DNA of 33,326 bases from Anaerolineae bacterium (GTDB lineage Bacteria > Chloroflexota > Anaerolineae > Aggregatilineales > Phototrophicaceae). The notes under the pieces are model-generated. The model worked only from the letters and a program-made list of their open reading frames with translations, did not search any database and was not told the DNA's origin. Position 1 is the first letter of the stretch, and the number at the start of each line of letters is the position of its first letter. The translations under genes were made by a program, and so were the position numbers. Below, piece by piece: positions 15,452-24,248 of the stretch. Location of the stretch: NCBI GenBank assembly GCA_016788625.1, contig JAEUQX010000008.1, forward strand, positions 1 to 33,326, in the 5' to 3' direction.

Positions 15452-16635
15452 GTTCTGGCCTTTTCCGCGAGTCTTGATTCGATTAAATTTGAAATGGTTT
15501 CCAATCGGTTTTCCCACGTGTGCTGCTGGGCATAGGCGGAGCGCTGCCGCTGCTTTTCGGGCGTATCTTCCGCGATGGCTTGCTCCATTTTGGCGATGAA
15601 TCCCTCGGTGTCCCCGGCGCGATGCACATATTCCCCGTAAATATCCAGGGCGGGCAGGGGGGTGGCGATAACCGGTTTGCCAGCAGCCAGGTATTCCAGA
15701 GTTTTCAGTGGGTGCATATAGAGCGTGTGTTCATCTACGATGTAAGGGATGAGGCACAGGGACATTGATTTGAGATAGCGCGGCAGGTCTTCTGCAGGTT
15801 TGCGCCCCAGGAAACGCACATTCGGTAGCTTTTCCAACGGTTCGATGTTTACCCGTTCGCGCACGACCGGGCCAATAAATACCATTGTCCATTCGGGGTG
15901 ACGTTCAGCGGCAGTCGCCAGTGTCGTCACATCAATGCGCTGGTTAATCTGTCCCACTATGCCGATGACGGGTGGCTTTAGATCTGCCAGTTCCGGCATG
16001 GGCTGGCAGTTGGGATTGAGTGCTTCGGCAAAATGCGCCGCGTCAATTCCATGAGGGACATAATGGGTGTTTGGGTTGTAGGGGAGTTTGGTTTCGCGAA
16101 GATTGTCGGTGGTTGTCAGCACCAGATCGACGGCGGAGAGTAGTTCATGTTCGCGCGCACGCATTGCCTGAATGCGATTAGAGCGCTGTGCCATGCTGGG
16201 ATGGTCATCGGTGATGGCATAGAGCGCCATTTTTTCGCCTGCGTGTCCAACCATTTGACCCGCGTCGGGGTCATAAATCCACAGGATCGGGTCGCGAAAA
16301 TTGAGCTTCCGCATGGCTTGGTGCAGCCACTGTCCGCGCACGTATTGATTCAGCATGTTGACCGGTTTTTCGAAGCGCATCGGCAGCACTGGAGGGGGTG
16401 AGCCGATGAACAGGTTGTCGTCAATGCGACGAATGCTGTCCGACCACCAGCGCTTGATCTGCTTGCTCACGAACTCTCGTTGATTTGGGCTGAAATAGGA
16501 CAGGAAAGTGACAGGTCTTTCCACATAGAGAACCCGATTGTCACGGGAAAGCCGCTTCATGTATTGCATATTGCTCAACCACACGGCTTCCCAGAATGTC
16601 ATCGATATACAGACGATGTCTTGATTCTTAAGCAA
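15448..16635 (-). CDS. Glycosyltransferase family 1/4-like protein
   Basis: The 395-residue protein has a GT-B layout. The first half resembles the divergent N-domain of TuaH/WcaI-like transferases (IVCISMTFWEAVWLSNMQ, then VLYVERPV). The second half has VIGIVGQINQRID, VFIGPVV, RFLGRKPAEDLPRYL and the donor motif MHPLKTLEYLAAGKPVIAT. The start is TTG 16635, preceded by AAGGA 7 nt upstream; no ATG is better placed. The gene begins 18 nt after the flippase stop. It is a cytosolic glycosyltransferase of glycan assembly with unknown sugar. Confidence 0.87.
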   Translation of the reverse strand: MLKNQDIVCISMTFWEAVWLSNMQYMKRLSRDNRVLYVERPVTFLSYFSPNQREFVSKQIKRWWSDSIRRIDDNLFIGSPPPVLPMRFEKPVNMLNQYVRGQWLHQAMRKLNFRDPILWIYDPDAGQMVGHAGEKMALYAITDDHPSMAQRSNRIQAMRAREHELLSAVDLVLTTTDNLRETKLPYNPNTHYVPHGIDAAHFAEALNPNCQPMPELADLKPPVIGIVGQINQRIDVTTLATAAERHPEWTMVFIGPVVRERVNIEPLEKLPNVRFLGRKPAEDLPRYLKSMSLCLIPYIVDEHTLYMHPLKTLEYLAAGKPVIATPLPALDIYGEYVHRAGDTEGFIAKMEQAIAEDTPEKQRQRSAYAQQHTWENRLETISNLIESRLAEKART

Positions 16636-16653
16636 AGTACGTTCCTTAAATGC

Positions 16654-18114
16654 CTAGCCAGCAGTTTGCCGCGATGCTCGGCGAAATATCTTCTTTATCA
16701 GCGTTTCCTGCAAGTTGAGCATTTGGATGATGATCAGGCCTGCCATCATACAGAAGGCGGCGCCAGTTACAATGATAATGACTGTAATTGGTGCTTGCAA
16801 GGCTTTCAGAACGAGGAACAGGAGCACCATGCCCGCGCCTACCAGCAGAGGTTTGCGCAGGATGTTCTGTATCCGAAGTGAGAACAAGCGGTTTCTAACG
16901 ACGTAATAAAACTGTGCAGCCCCGCTCATCTCAACGATGAGAGCGGAAACCGCCGCGCCGATAGCCTGCAACGGGGGGATCAGTGCGATGCTGATCAACG
17001 CGCCGATCACTGTGTTGGAGACGACTGTTCGTAGATTGATGCGTTCATAGCCCTTTGCCATCATCACATAGCTTAGTGCGCGCGTGATAGAGAGGGGTAT
17101 CATCATCATTCCCGCGATGATCAGCGCGTTGCCAGCTTCGTAGAACTGGCGGTCGCGGTAGATGAACACCAGGAAGTCGCCGCCGATAAAGATGAAGCCG
17201 ATCAGCAGTGGCACTGCGACAACGAGCAGTACTGAAATAATCGTCTCCACCAACCTTTGCAGACGGTCGGTATCTTCCGAATTGACGCGGGCAAACGACG
17301 GCAGAGCAGCGACCACCAGACTCTGCGAGATGAGTTGGAACGGTTGCAGCAATTGTACAGTCGCGCCGTACAGACCGACGACAGTCTCGCCAGCCAAAAG
17401 CGACAGGAAAAACACCTGCATTCGCAGCTTAAATACCGAAACCCCTTCAATCGCGAGGAAGGTACGCACCTTTAGCAGGATTTCGCGGATGAACTGCCAA
17501 TCGATTGTCCACCGCAAGGGTGAGTTGATGCGAAGGATGAATGCCCATTCGATCAGCAAGATGATCCCCTCGGAAACGACCAGGATCAAGCCGACGACAT
17601 TGATGCTGTAGTTGAGCTTCAGGACAACAAACATTACGATCAGGCGCAGGATGTAAATCGGAACCGTGCTGATCGTGATGAGATGCATCCGTTCCTGCGC
17701 CTGGAAGATGGCTTCGGTGACGTTGGAAATGCCATAGGGAATGAGCGCGGCGCCAACAATCCAGCACAGAGTCTGGGTAGCTGGGCGGTAGGGTAGTAGA
17801 TATACCAGCAGGAACAGCGCGGTGTATGCTGTCAGGCTCAGGGCGATTTGTACCACTGTTCCGCTGACCAGATATGTTTGCAGCTTGTCCGGGGTCTTGG
17901 CGATTTCACGGGTCAGCAGGGTTTTGAGTCCCTGCGACGAGAGGGTCATGAAGATGAAATAAAACGTGAAGGCTAACGTATACTGACCTAGCTCATATGG
18001 CCCTAGAATACGCGCTATGGATACCGAGAGGATGAACGATGTTGCGTTTTGAGTGACCTGGTTCGCTAACAGTGCCAGAGAGTTTCCTACCAGTTTGCCA
18101 CGTGCGCTGCTCAC
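16654..18114 (-). CDS. Wzx-like polysaccharide flippase (MOP superfamily)
   Basis: The 486-residue protein has about 12-14 membrane helices and a short basic cytoplasmic start, and belongs to the polysaccharide biosynthesis/O-antigen flippase type (MOP superfamily). Typical elements are the N-terminal NSLALLANQVTQNATSFIL helix, LGPYELGQYTLAF, TREIAK and the helix 7-8 region with SFARVNSEDTDRLQRLV. It would move the undecaprenyl-linked repeat unit across the cytoplasmic membrane. The GTG start at 18114 overlaps the stop of the polymerase gene (GTGA). Together with the polymerase and the chain-length kinase it completes a Wzx/Wzy-dependent assembly set. Confidence 0.92.
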   Translation of the reverse strand: MSSARGKLVGNSLALLANQVTQNATSFILSVSIARILGPYELGQYTLAFTFYFIFMTLSSQGLKTLLTREIAKTPDKLQTYLVSGTVVQIALSLTAYTALFLLVYLLPYRPATQTLCWIVGAALIPYGISNVTEAIFQAQERMHLITISTVPIYILRLIVMFVVLKLNYSINVVGLILVVSEGIILLIEWAFILRINSPLRWTIDWQFIREILLKVRTFLAIEGVSVFKLRMQVFFLSLLAGETVVGLYGATVQLLQPFQLISQSLVVAALPSFARVNSEDTDRLQRLVETIISVLLVVAVPLLIGFIFIGGDFLVFIYRDRQFYEAGNALIIAGMMMIPLSITRALSYVMMAKGYERINLRTVVSNTVIGALISIALIPPLQAIGAAVSALIVEMSGAAQFYYVVRNRLFSLRIQNILRKPLLVGAGMVLLFLVLKALQAPITVIIIVTGAAFCMMAGLIIIQMLNLQETLIKKIFRRASRQTAG

Positions 18115-19577
18115 ACTCGAATGCCTTTGTTTGCTTTGGTTACGAGAGTACGATTGGGTGTGGCCTGAGTCATTTCGAGTTTCTGGATGCCCATCATCGC
18201 GGAAACTAGCGCTGCATCAATCCAGATGATCTGGATCAGGTTACGTGAGGAATAGATCTCGACTGTCATATGGATGCCGCCGCCGATCATGCTGGCAAAC
18301 AATCCCAACGCGACTATGCCGATGGTCCTGTCGCCTTTGCGAATAAGCCAGAACGCCTGCCATAACAGTGCAATCCGGAAGGCTGCGTATATCACAAACC
18401 CAATCGTGCCTGTCTCTGACCAGATTAACAACCAACCATTGTGAACCAAGTGCAACCATGCACCAAGCTGTTCGGCTTCAATATAGTCATGGAGGACAAT
18501 GCCAAAATTGTTGATGCCGACGCCTGTGACGGGATTGCGCCAAATCATGTTGCTGGCTATCTCGGCTAACGGCCCGCGCGCTTCTGCTGCGCCTCGATCA
18601 TCTTCAGTCAATCGAGTGATGATCTGACCTGAAACGAGCGCTCCCACGGCCGAGAGTATCAGTAGGGCAAGGATGAGCGCGCGAAGGCCAATCCAGCGTT
18701 TCCACACGCCGAGGACACCAATTATCACCAGACCAATGAGGGCTGCTGACCACGCGCCGCGCGATTCTGTAGCGACCAATGCGTGCGCAGTTATGATGGT
18801 CATGATGCCAATGCCAATGCGATACATTCGCGGGATCTTGAGGAGCAATGCCGCGAGCATGATCATAAGCATCTGCGCCAGAAATCCCCCTGCTCGATTT
18901 GGCGTAATCAGCGTTCCGGTAATGCGACCGATCCACATCGGGCTTTCACTCGCTGGTTCGATCACGCCGAATAGCTGGAGTTCCATGATCAGGAGTTGTA
19001 GCCCAATGGTGAACGTCAGCGAATACACTACAAAAAGAAGTGCTTCGCGATCTCTGATGTAATTCGAGAGGTAGAAAAACGTCAGGAACATGCCTGCGTA
19101 GATCCAGAACTGGAACACCGCTAAGTCAGGGCGTTTGGCGACACCAATTGATATGAGGACGGCAGCCAGGAAGATCAGCGCCAGCGCGCCGATAATGTCG
19201 AACCGCGTTTTTGGCGAAGTTGGACGATCTTTGCCTCGACGAATGTCGATGATCCACATCACATAGAGTGGAATGAGCGCCAGCAACGCAACCGAAATGT
19301 TGAAACCGCAGCTCGACAAGAAGTAATCGTCGTTGCAGGTTACGTGAAAATCAAGCGAAGTCGTGACGTCCGAGCAGATGACCAGTACGAGCAGACGTTT
19401 CAGATCGCGCGTGAGGAACATCACAATCACGCCTGCGAGGCCACCTACCAGCACGACGAACAGCCGCGTGGTGATGCCCAAGCCGGATATGGCGACGATG
19501 ATGCTGCCCAACAGCAGACCTACTGCGGAGGCCAACAGAAGCTGGGAAATCTGTGATTGCCGGCTCACCCACTGCAT
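18111..19577 (-). CDS. O-antigen polymerase/ligase-like membrane protein (Wzy/WaaL type)
   Basis: The 488-residue protein has about 12 membrane helices and a large extracytoplasmic loop late in the chain. Signatures of the Wzy_C/O-antigen ligase family include ATESRGAWSAALIGL, the loop motif NPVTGVGINNFGI and VHNGWLLIWSETG with conserved His and Glu. It would polymerise repeat units, or ligate finished glycan to an acceptor, on the outer face of the membrane. It lies between the Wzz-kinase gene (23 nt upstream) and the flippase, with which it overlaps by 4 nt. Polymerase and ligase cannot be told apart by sequence; operon content favours polymerase. Confidence 0.88.
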   Translation of the reverse strand: MQWVSRQSQISQLLLASAVGLLLGSIIVAISGLGITTRLFVVLVGGLAGVIVMFLTRDLKRLLVLVICSDVTTSLDFHVTCNDDYFLSSCGFNISVALLALIPLYVMWIIDIRRGKDRPTSPKTRFDIIGALALIFLAAVLISIGVAKRPDLAVFQFWIYAGMFLTFFYLSNYIRDREALLFVVYSLTFTIGLQLLIMELQLFGVIEPASESPMWIGRITGTLITPNRAGGFLAQMLMIMLAALLLKIPRMYRIGIGIMTIITAHALVATESRGAWSAALIGLVIIGVLGVWKRWIGLRALILALLILSAVGALVSGQIITRLTEDDRGAAEARGPLAEIASNMIWRNPVTGVGINNFGIVLHDYIEAEQLGAWLHLVHNGWLLIWSETGTIGFVIYAAFRIALLWQAFWLIRKGDRTIGIVALGLFASMIGGGIHMTVEIYSSRNLIQIIWIDAALVSAMMGIQKLEMTQATPNRTLVTKANKGIRV

Positions 19578-19600
19578 AGAAGTGCTTTCATCATATGCTA

Positions 19601-21127
19601 TCAGGTGGCGGTTGCTGTTGTGTAGTGATTCGCGCTGCCAGCACGCTCAGGGATGGCATTCAGAACGACGCCGATGGTACGTCCCTGGACTTCCTCGATT
19701 TGGCCGACGGTTGAGGTGAGATTGTCGCTGTTGGATTGCCCACTGCGGATGACATGAAGCACGCCATCAGCAATTGGTGCCAGCACGACAGGGTCAATCA
19801 CTGGCAGCAAAGCAGGCGTATCCAGTAACACAATATCGAACTTAGCAGCGAGTTCCTTCATCACATCTGCGGTGTACCCGGAAGACAGCAGGGCGGTGGG
19901 GTCTTCCGGCAGCGGGCCGCTGGAGAGGAGCTTCAGATTGGCGACCTTCGTCGATTGAATGGCTTCTGATAGGCTGACTTTCTTTTCCAGTACAGTACTT
20001 AGCCCGACGCTATTGGAAGTCTCGAAGATGCGGTGCTGTGCTGGGCGGCGAAGATCACAATCCACGACCAGCACGCGGAAGCCTAACTGTGAGACTGACA
20101 GTGCCAGATTTGAGACAATCGTTGACTTGCCTTCGTCTGGTTCGGCGCTGGTCACCAACACGGTTTTCAGCGGCATGTCTTTTTGCAGCGAGAAGATATT
20201 CACGCGCAATCGCCGGTAAGCCTCGCGCTGCAGGGGGGGCATACCTGTAAGTGTAACTTGACCCTTTCGCGCCTTATAGATCTCCGAAAGTACGGGAAGA
20301 TCAACCAGGTGCTGCACCTGGGCTGCCGTATAAATGCGTTTATCCAAGTTGCTCAGCAATAGGACGAGACCGACTCCGCCCAATATGCCGACAAGCGCCC
20401 CCAGTGCGATGTTCAGGGTGCGGCGTGGGCTTGATGGAAGTGTTGGGGCTTCGGCGGGTTCGATCAGACTGATCGAGTTAACGCGCAGGCTTTCCAGCAA
20501 CCGCGTCTGGTCATATTGTGCCAGGAGTGTCTCGAACGTTTGCTGCTTGATGACTGATTCGCGGTTGATCTCCGCGATGCGCGTCGTATTGCCGGGGTTG
20601 TTCGTCAATATCTCATTGTACTCAGTCTGCAGGTCGGCAATTTCCTGCTGTACCTGATCCATTTGTGCCTGAATGGCTGCGGATGCGCTGCTGCCACCCG
20701 CGATGCTGGCGTCAGTCTGTGCGATCAGCGTATTGGCGACGGTATTGGCAATCTGTGCCGCAGTCTCGGCATTCGAGTTATTGACCGTAATTCGAATGAG
20801 TTCGGTCTCTTCTAGAACGCGTACATCAATCAGGTCACCCAGTTGTGATGGACGCAGCGACAGTTGCAGTTGATCGTTTACCGATTGCAGGAGCGGTTGA
20901 CTGCGCGCAATAATGGCATAGGTGTTCATCACACGTATCGCATATTGTACGTCTGCACGTTCCGTCAGCGGATTGGGCGCAGATGCAACGCGAACCAGCG
21001 CGGATGCCGTGTATGTTGGCGTTATCACATAGCTACCGACTGCCGCAACTGCGACCGTCAGGATGAAGGTGAACACAATAACCCACTTACGCCGCCAGAG
21101 CGTATCCAGGAATTCCCGTATTTCCAC
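19601..21127 (-). CDS. Wzz-type chain-length regulator fused to BY-kinase-like ATPase
   Basis: The 508-residue protein starts with a Wzz domain (MEIREFLDTLWRRKW, helix 1 about 14-35), has an extracytoplasmic coiled coil (about 115-215) and a second helix (237-259). A cytoplasmic CpsD/Wzc-type ATPase follows with EAYRRLRVNIF (302-312), Walker A SAEPDEGKST (327-336), Walker A' LVVDCD (353-358) and Walker B IVLLDTP (432-438). The start is GTG 21127, with GGGAG 6 nt upstream. BY-kinases normally end in a tyrosine cluster, but here the C-terminus has only Tyr502 followed by a Thr/Ala tail. It controls chain length and probably cycles with the polymerase; loss of the Tyr cluster may mean altered regulation. 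Confidence 0.93.
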   Translation of the reverse strand: MEIREFLDTLWRRKWVIVFTFILTVAVAAVGSYVITPTYTASALVRVASAPNPLTERADVQYAIRVMNTYAIIARSQPLLQSVNDQLQLSLRPSQLGDLIDVRVLEETELIRITVNNSNAETAAQIANTVANTLIAQTDASIAGGSSASAAIQAQMDQVQQEIADLQTEYNEILTNNPGNTTRIAEINRESVIKQQTFETLLAQYDQTRLLESLRVNSISLIEPAEAPTLPSSPRRTLNIALGALVGILGGVGLVLLLSNLDKRIYTAAQVQHLVDLPVLSEIYKARKGQVTLTGMPPLQREAYRRLRVNIFSLQKDMPLKTVLVTSAEPDEGKSTIVSNLALSVSQLGFRVLVVDCDLRRPAQHRIFETSNSVGLSTVLEKKVSLSEAIQSTKVANLKLLSSGPLPEDPTALLSSGYTADVMKELAAKFDIVLLDTPALLPVIDPVVLAPIADGVLHVIRSGQSNSDNLTSTVGQIEEVQGRTIGVVLNAIPERAGSANHYTTATAT

Positions 21128-21149
21128 ACTCTACTCCCGTGATGTTGAT

Positions 21150-22598
21150 CTAGCTTACCGGGCAGTCTTGGATGCAGTACCGATAGACTGTTACGCCAGT
21201 AAAGCTTTTCTCGTCAAGCAACCGATAATTCGTTTCAAAGTCTTGCAGCACGACACCGCGTGGATCCGTCTGCCAGGGTCGGGATTCAACAACCCAAACA
21301 ATACTTGAATCCTGTGTAGCCTCATCAATCAACATGTCAAGGGGCTGGCTGGATAGCGTCGAGACCTGGCGATTGCTGCCATCGAAGTACCAATCAAATA
21401 CTTGGCCGACTGTTATTATCAGCAAGGTATCTTCCGGTTTGGCCGCCGTCTCGATGTAATCTGCTGCAGCCCGCACATCTTCCTTCGCGTACCGTTGATC
21501 GAAGTAGTGATTATACAATGATAGACCGCTGTAGAAAACCAGCACCACAAGGGCGGCGAGTCGCGGCAAACGGGGCAGGGCGCTGACGCCGATCGCGATG
21601 ATGAAAATCAGTGCTGGTAACGCCGCAATCACGTAGCGTGCGTTAAAAGTCATTGATGGACGAAGCAGCGGAATGACCGCCGCTATGATGACAGGCGCGA
21701 ACGCCCAGAGTATCAGCAGCACAGCCAGATTGCGATCTTTACGCCACTGTTTGACCATCCCCAGCACGGTGAGGAGGCCAACAACGATCCCAATTGGTGC
21801 GATCAGGAGGAGATAAGGTCGGATGACTGCCAGATCCAGCCCCCGCAATTCATTGACGCTGGGGCCGAGTGAGTAACCAGTCGTAAAGGCGTAGTAGGTA
21901 TAAAAAATATTGAAGACACTGAAGGGACGCCCTGTACCAATCTGCTTCGGCGGATAGTTGATCAGCACGATCACCCAGGGCAGGTAGCCTAACGCGATAA
22001 TGACATGTGCGATTATCCAGCCGCGCAGCAGGCTGCGATGGAAGAGCAACATGTGGAGGGTCAGGATGAATGGGATGAACGCGCTGTAAAGATGGGTATA
22101 GATTGCCAGCAGCGCACAAACAATATAGCCAATCCAATTTCCCGTTTGACCCTGCCGCCGTATGCGCAGGTAGAAAAATACGGTCAGCAGCGAAAACGCC
22201 AGCGCCTGACTATACATGCGCGCTTCCTGGGCGTGCCAGACCAGCATCGGCGAGAGGGCGACGAGCAGCGCCGCGATGAGTTGTGTTGTTCCTGGGAACA
22301 AGTCCTTGCCGATGAAATAGACTGCCGCAACGGCAACCAGACCTGCAAGCGTCGAAGACAGGCGCAGGACAAATTCCGATGTGGAAAAGGGCAGTAGTGC
22401 GGTCAGCGTGACGTAATACGTTGGCGGGTGTACATCAAAGCGGCTCAGGTCGCGTGCATAGGACAGCGACGCGGCCTCATCATACCAGAAATTAGGTGTA
22501 CCGAGCTGGAATAGACGCACGCCAATCGCAACCACGGCGATTGCGACGACGACTGCGAGCAGCGCGCGCTGGTTGCTGGAGGTGGAGTTTGTTGTCAT
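21150..22598 (-). CDS. GT39-like polytopic glycosyltransferase (GT-C fold)
   Basis: This membrane protein of 482 residues has about 10-12 helices. The first loop carries the GT-C acidic motif FWYDEAASLSYARDL, and the following HPPTYYV segment and WHAQEARMYSQALAF motif are typical of the dolichyl-phosphate-mannose mannosyltransferase/ArnT-like families. These use polyprenyl-phosphate sugars outside the membrane. The open frame extends to TTG 22628, but ATG 22598 has AAGGA 7 nt upstream and avoids overlap with the upstream gene (stop at 22609), so it is preferred. The C-terminal domain (last about 110 residues) is soluble and extracytoplasmic. It probably decorates the polymer or an acceptor protein. 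Confidence 0.88.
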   Translation of the reverse strand: MTTNSTSSNQRALLAVVVAIAVVAIGVRLFQLGTPNFWYDEAASLSYARDLSRFDVHPPTYYVTLTALLPFSTSEFVLRLSSTLAGLVAVAAVYFIGKDLFPGTTQLIAALLVALSPMLVWHAQEARMYSQALAFSLLTVFFYLRIRRQGQTGNWIGYIVCALLAIYTHLYSAFIPFILTLHMLLFHRSLLRGWIIAHVIIALGYLPWVIVLINYPPKQIGTGRPFSVFNIFYTYYAFTTGYSLGPSVNELRGLDLAVIRPYLLLIAPIGIVVGLLTVLGMVKQWRKDRNLAVLLILWAFAPVIIAAVIPLLRPSMTFNARYVIAALPALIFIIAIGVSALPRLPRLAALVVLVFYSGLSLYNHYFDQRYAKEDVRAAADYIETAAKPEDTLLIITVGQVFDWYFDGSNRQVSTLSSQPLDMLIDEATQDSSIVWVVESRPWQTDPRGVVLQDFETNYRLLDEKSFTGVTVYRYCIQDCPVS

Positions 22599-22608
22599 CC
22601 GTGCTTCC

Positions 22609-23976
22609 TTACTTCGCGCCCCGGCCAATGACCACCGCAGGAACGGTAAGGAAGATGATCTTGAGATCTGACCAGATCGAGCGCTTCTTTAGATACTCCA
22701 GATCAAGTTCTACCATCTGGTCAAGCGTACCGCGCCCGCGCAGCTTGATCTGCCAGTAACCAGTCATACCAGGGGTCGCATCCAGTCGTGCATAGTGCCA
22801 TTCTTCATAGGATTCAACCTCGTAGACGGGTACAGGGCGAGGCCCCACCAAGCTCATATCGCCTTTGACGACGTTAATCAACTGTGGCAGTTCATCCAGG
22901 CTGGTCGCGCGTAGAATGCGCCCAATACGGGTCACACGCGGGTCACGTTTCGGTTTCACGACTTCATTCGCAGACTTGCCTGCATTCAGCTTGCCATCTA
23001 CCCAGTTCTGCACCCACTCTTTGTGGAGTGCATCATTGCGTTTCTGATCATTATGCATCGTGCGGAACTTGTAGATCTTGAAGTTTGTCGTCAGCAGCAT
23101 AGGGCCTTTTTGAGAAGCCAGGAGCACCCGCTTGCCTGCGCGAACCTGTGTGAACATCGCCGGCCCTGGCGAGTCCAGCTTGATAAGGATAGCTATGAGC
23201 AGCAAAAGAGGAGAGAGGACAACCAGCCCAATGCTTGCCAGCACCAGATCCATGACGCGCTTGATCAGATTGTAGATCAGGTTCTCGCGCACTTTGATGC
23301 TCGATTGATCAATCCAGTGCTGAATGCTGCTGCGCCAAAGAATAGCACGCGGCGACACAATCAGAATTTTAAGGTCTAACCAGAGAGAACGGTTCTGAAC
23401 ATAGAGGATGTCGGTTTCCGCCATCTCTTCGATGGTGCCAATGTGACGGCGAGTAACCTGCCAGAGACCCGTAACGCCGGGTTTGGTGTCAAAGCGGCGT
23501 TCGTATTCCGGCGCAATGTTGCGTTCCAGTACATACGTAGGGATCGGACGCGGTCCGACGAGCGACATGTCTCCCCTAACAACATTGATGAGCTCGGGGA
23601 TCTCATCCAGGCTGATTTTCTGAAGCCAGCGCCCGACGCGGGTGAGACGTTTATCTGCCAGCCGGACAATTTCCGAGTCGTCTGTTTCATAGGTTGTGCG
23701 AAGACGGTACATCGTGAACGTCTCAACGCGCTCGATTAGCGGGCTGGCCCCTCGTGCGAGTCGTCTCCTAACGCGCTGTTCACCTACGAGTACAGGGCCT
23801 TTGGACGTGAGCCGGATGGCTAAAGCAGCGAGGAGTAACAATGGACTGAGTATGCCAAGAACTACAGAGGCTAAGGTGACATCAATCAAGCGCTTGAGCC
23901 GCTCAGATATCGCCGGTCTTTCCAGAACTTCAGCCTGTCGTATTTCGTGATCGGAATAGTCCAACTGTGTCTGCAT
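22609..23976 (-). CDS. Tandem double phosphoglycosyl transferase (two bacterial sugar transferase domains in one chain)
   Basis: The protein contains two complete monotopic phosphoglycosyl transferase (WcaJ/WbaP C-terminal/PglC type) domains. Numbered from the upstream ATG 23994, domain 1 spans about 34-220 and domain 2 about 245-456. Each has KR(L/V)(I/M)D at the start, a hydrophobic re-entrant helix with a Ser-Pro kink (S50-P51, S261-P262), the catalytic Asp-Glu in SLDE(I/L)P (D130-E131, D367-E368), the NVV(R/K)GDMSLVGPRP signature and a PG(V/M)TG(L/Y)WQ segment. Such enzymes transfer a phospho-sugar from UDP-sugar to undecaprenyl phosphate. ATG 23976 has AGGTGG upstream, whereas 23994 has none, so 455 residues is preferred. 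It is first in the operon and is the initiating enzyme. The usual architecture has one PGT domain. Confidence 0.93.
   Translation of the reverse strand: MQTQLDYSDHEIRQAEVLERPAISERLKRLIDVTLASVVLGILSPLLLLAALAIRLTSKGPVLVGEQRVRRRLARGASPLIERVETFTMYRLRTTYETDDSEIVRLADKRLTRVGRWLQKISLDEIPELINVVRGDMSLVGPRPIPTYVLERNIAPEYERRFDTKPGVTGLWQVTRRHIGTIEEMAETDILYVQNRSLWLDLKILIVSPRAILWRSSIQHWIDQSSIKVRENLIYNLIKRVMDLVLASIGLVVLSPLLLLIAILIKLDSPGPAMFTQVRAGKRVLLASQKGPMLLTTNFKIYKFRTMHNDQKRNDALHKEWVQNWVDGKLNAGKSANEVVKPKRDPRVTRIGRILRATSLDELPQLINVVKGDMSLVGPRPVPVYEVESYEEWHYARLDATPGMTGYWQIKLRGRGTLDQMVELDLEYLKKRSIWSDLKIIFLTVPAVVIGRGAK
22627..23895 (-). repeat. Internal protein-level duplication: two PGT domains
   Basis: The coding regions of domain 1 (about 23335-23895) and domain 2 (about 22627-23262) encode homologous phosphoglycosyl transferase domains with matching motifs in the same order, joined by a short linker of about 25 residues. 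Domain 2 has an insertion around residues 285-350 that domain 1 lacks. The two copies are diverged in sequence, so the duplication is old or is a fusion of paralogues. Confidence 0.85.
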
Positions 23977-24146
23977 TTGCCACCTATCTTTCATATATTG
24001 TGGCTGGGTCGCGATGTAATGAGGTTGAGTCTGTATGTTCCAAGTGATATGACTTGTAACAAACGTAAGTACGCGACCTTGCGAGTGACTAAAGACTAGT
24101 TTTCTGCGATGATGGCCTCGTGCGGTAAGTGTTGTAAGAGGTCGTT

Positions 24147-24171
24147 ATAATCTAACTCCGAGTTAGATTAT
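24147..24171. promoter_or_regulatory. 25 nt near-perfect palindrome, candidate operator
   Basis: ATAATCTAACTC (24147-24158) and GAGTTAGATTAT (24160-24171) are perfect 12 nt reverse complements around a single C. The site is AT-rich, has no U-tract and lies about 170 nt upstream of the glycan operon start. This fits a dimeric repressor site better than a terminator. On the - strand its right arm contains CATAAT, a possible -10 element. The regulator is not identified. Confidence 0.6.
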
Positions 24172-24248
24172 GGTGTAGTCACGGTAATAAATCTACCTTC
24201 ATTGTTACCACACTCCATTGGACAGGACTGATGTACTGTGATTGCGTA

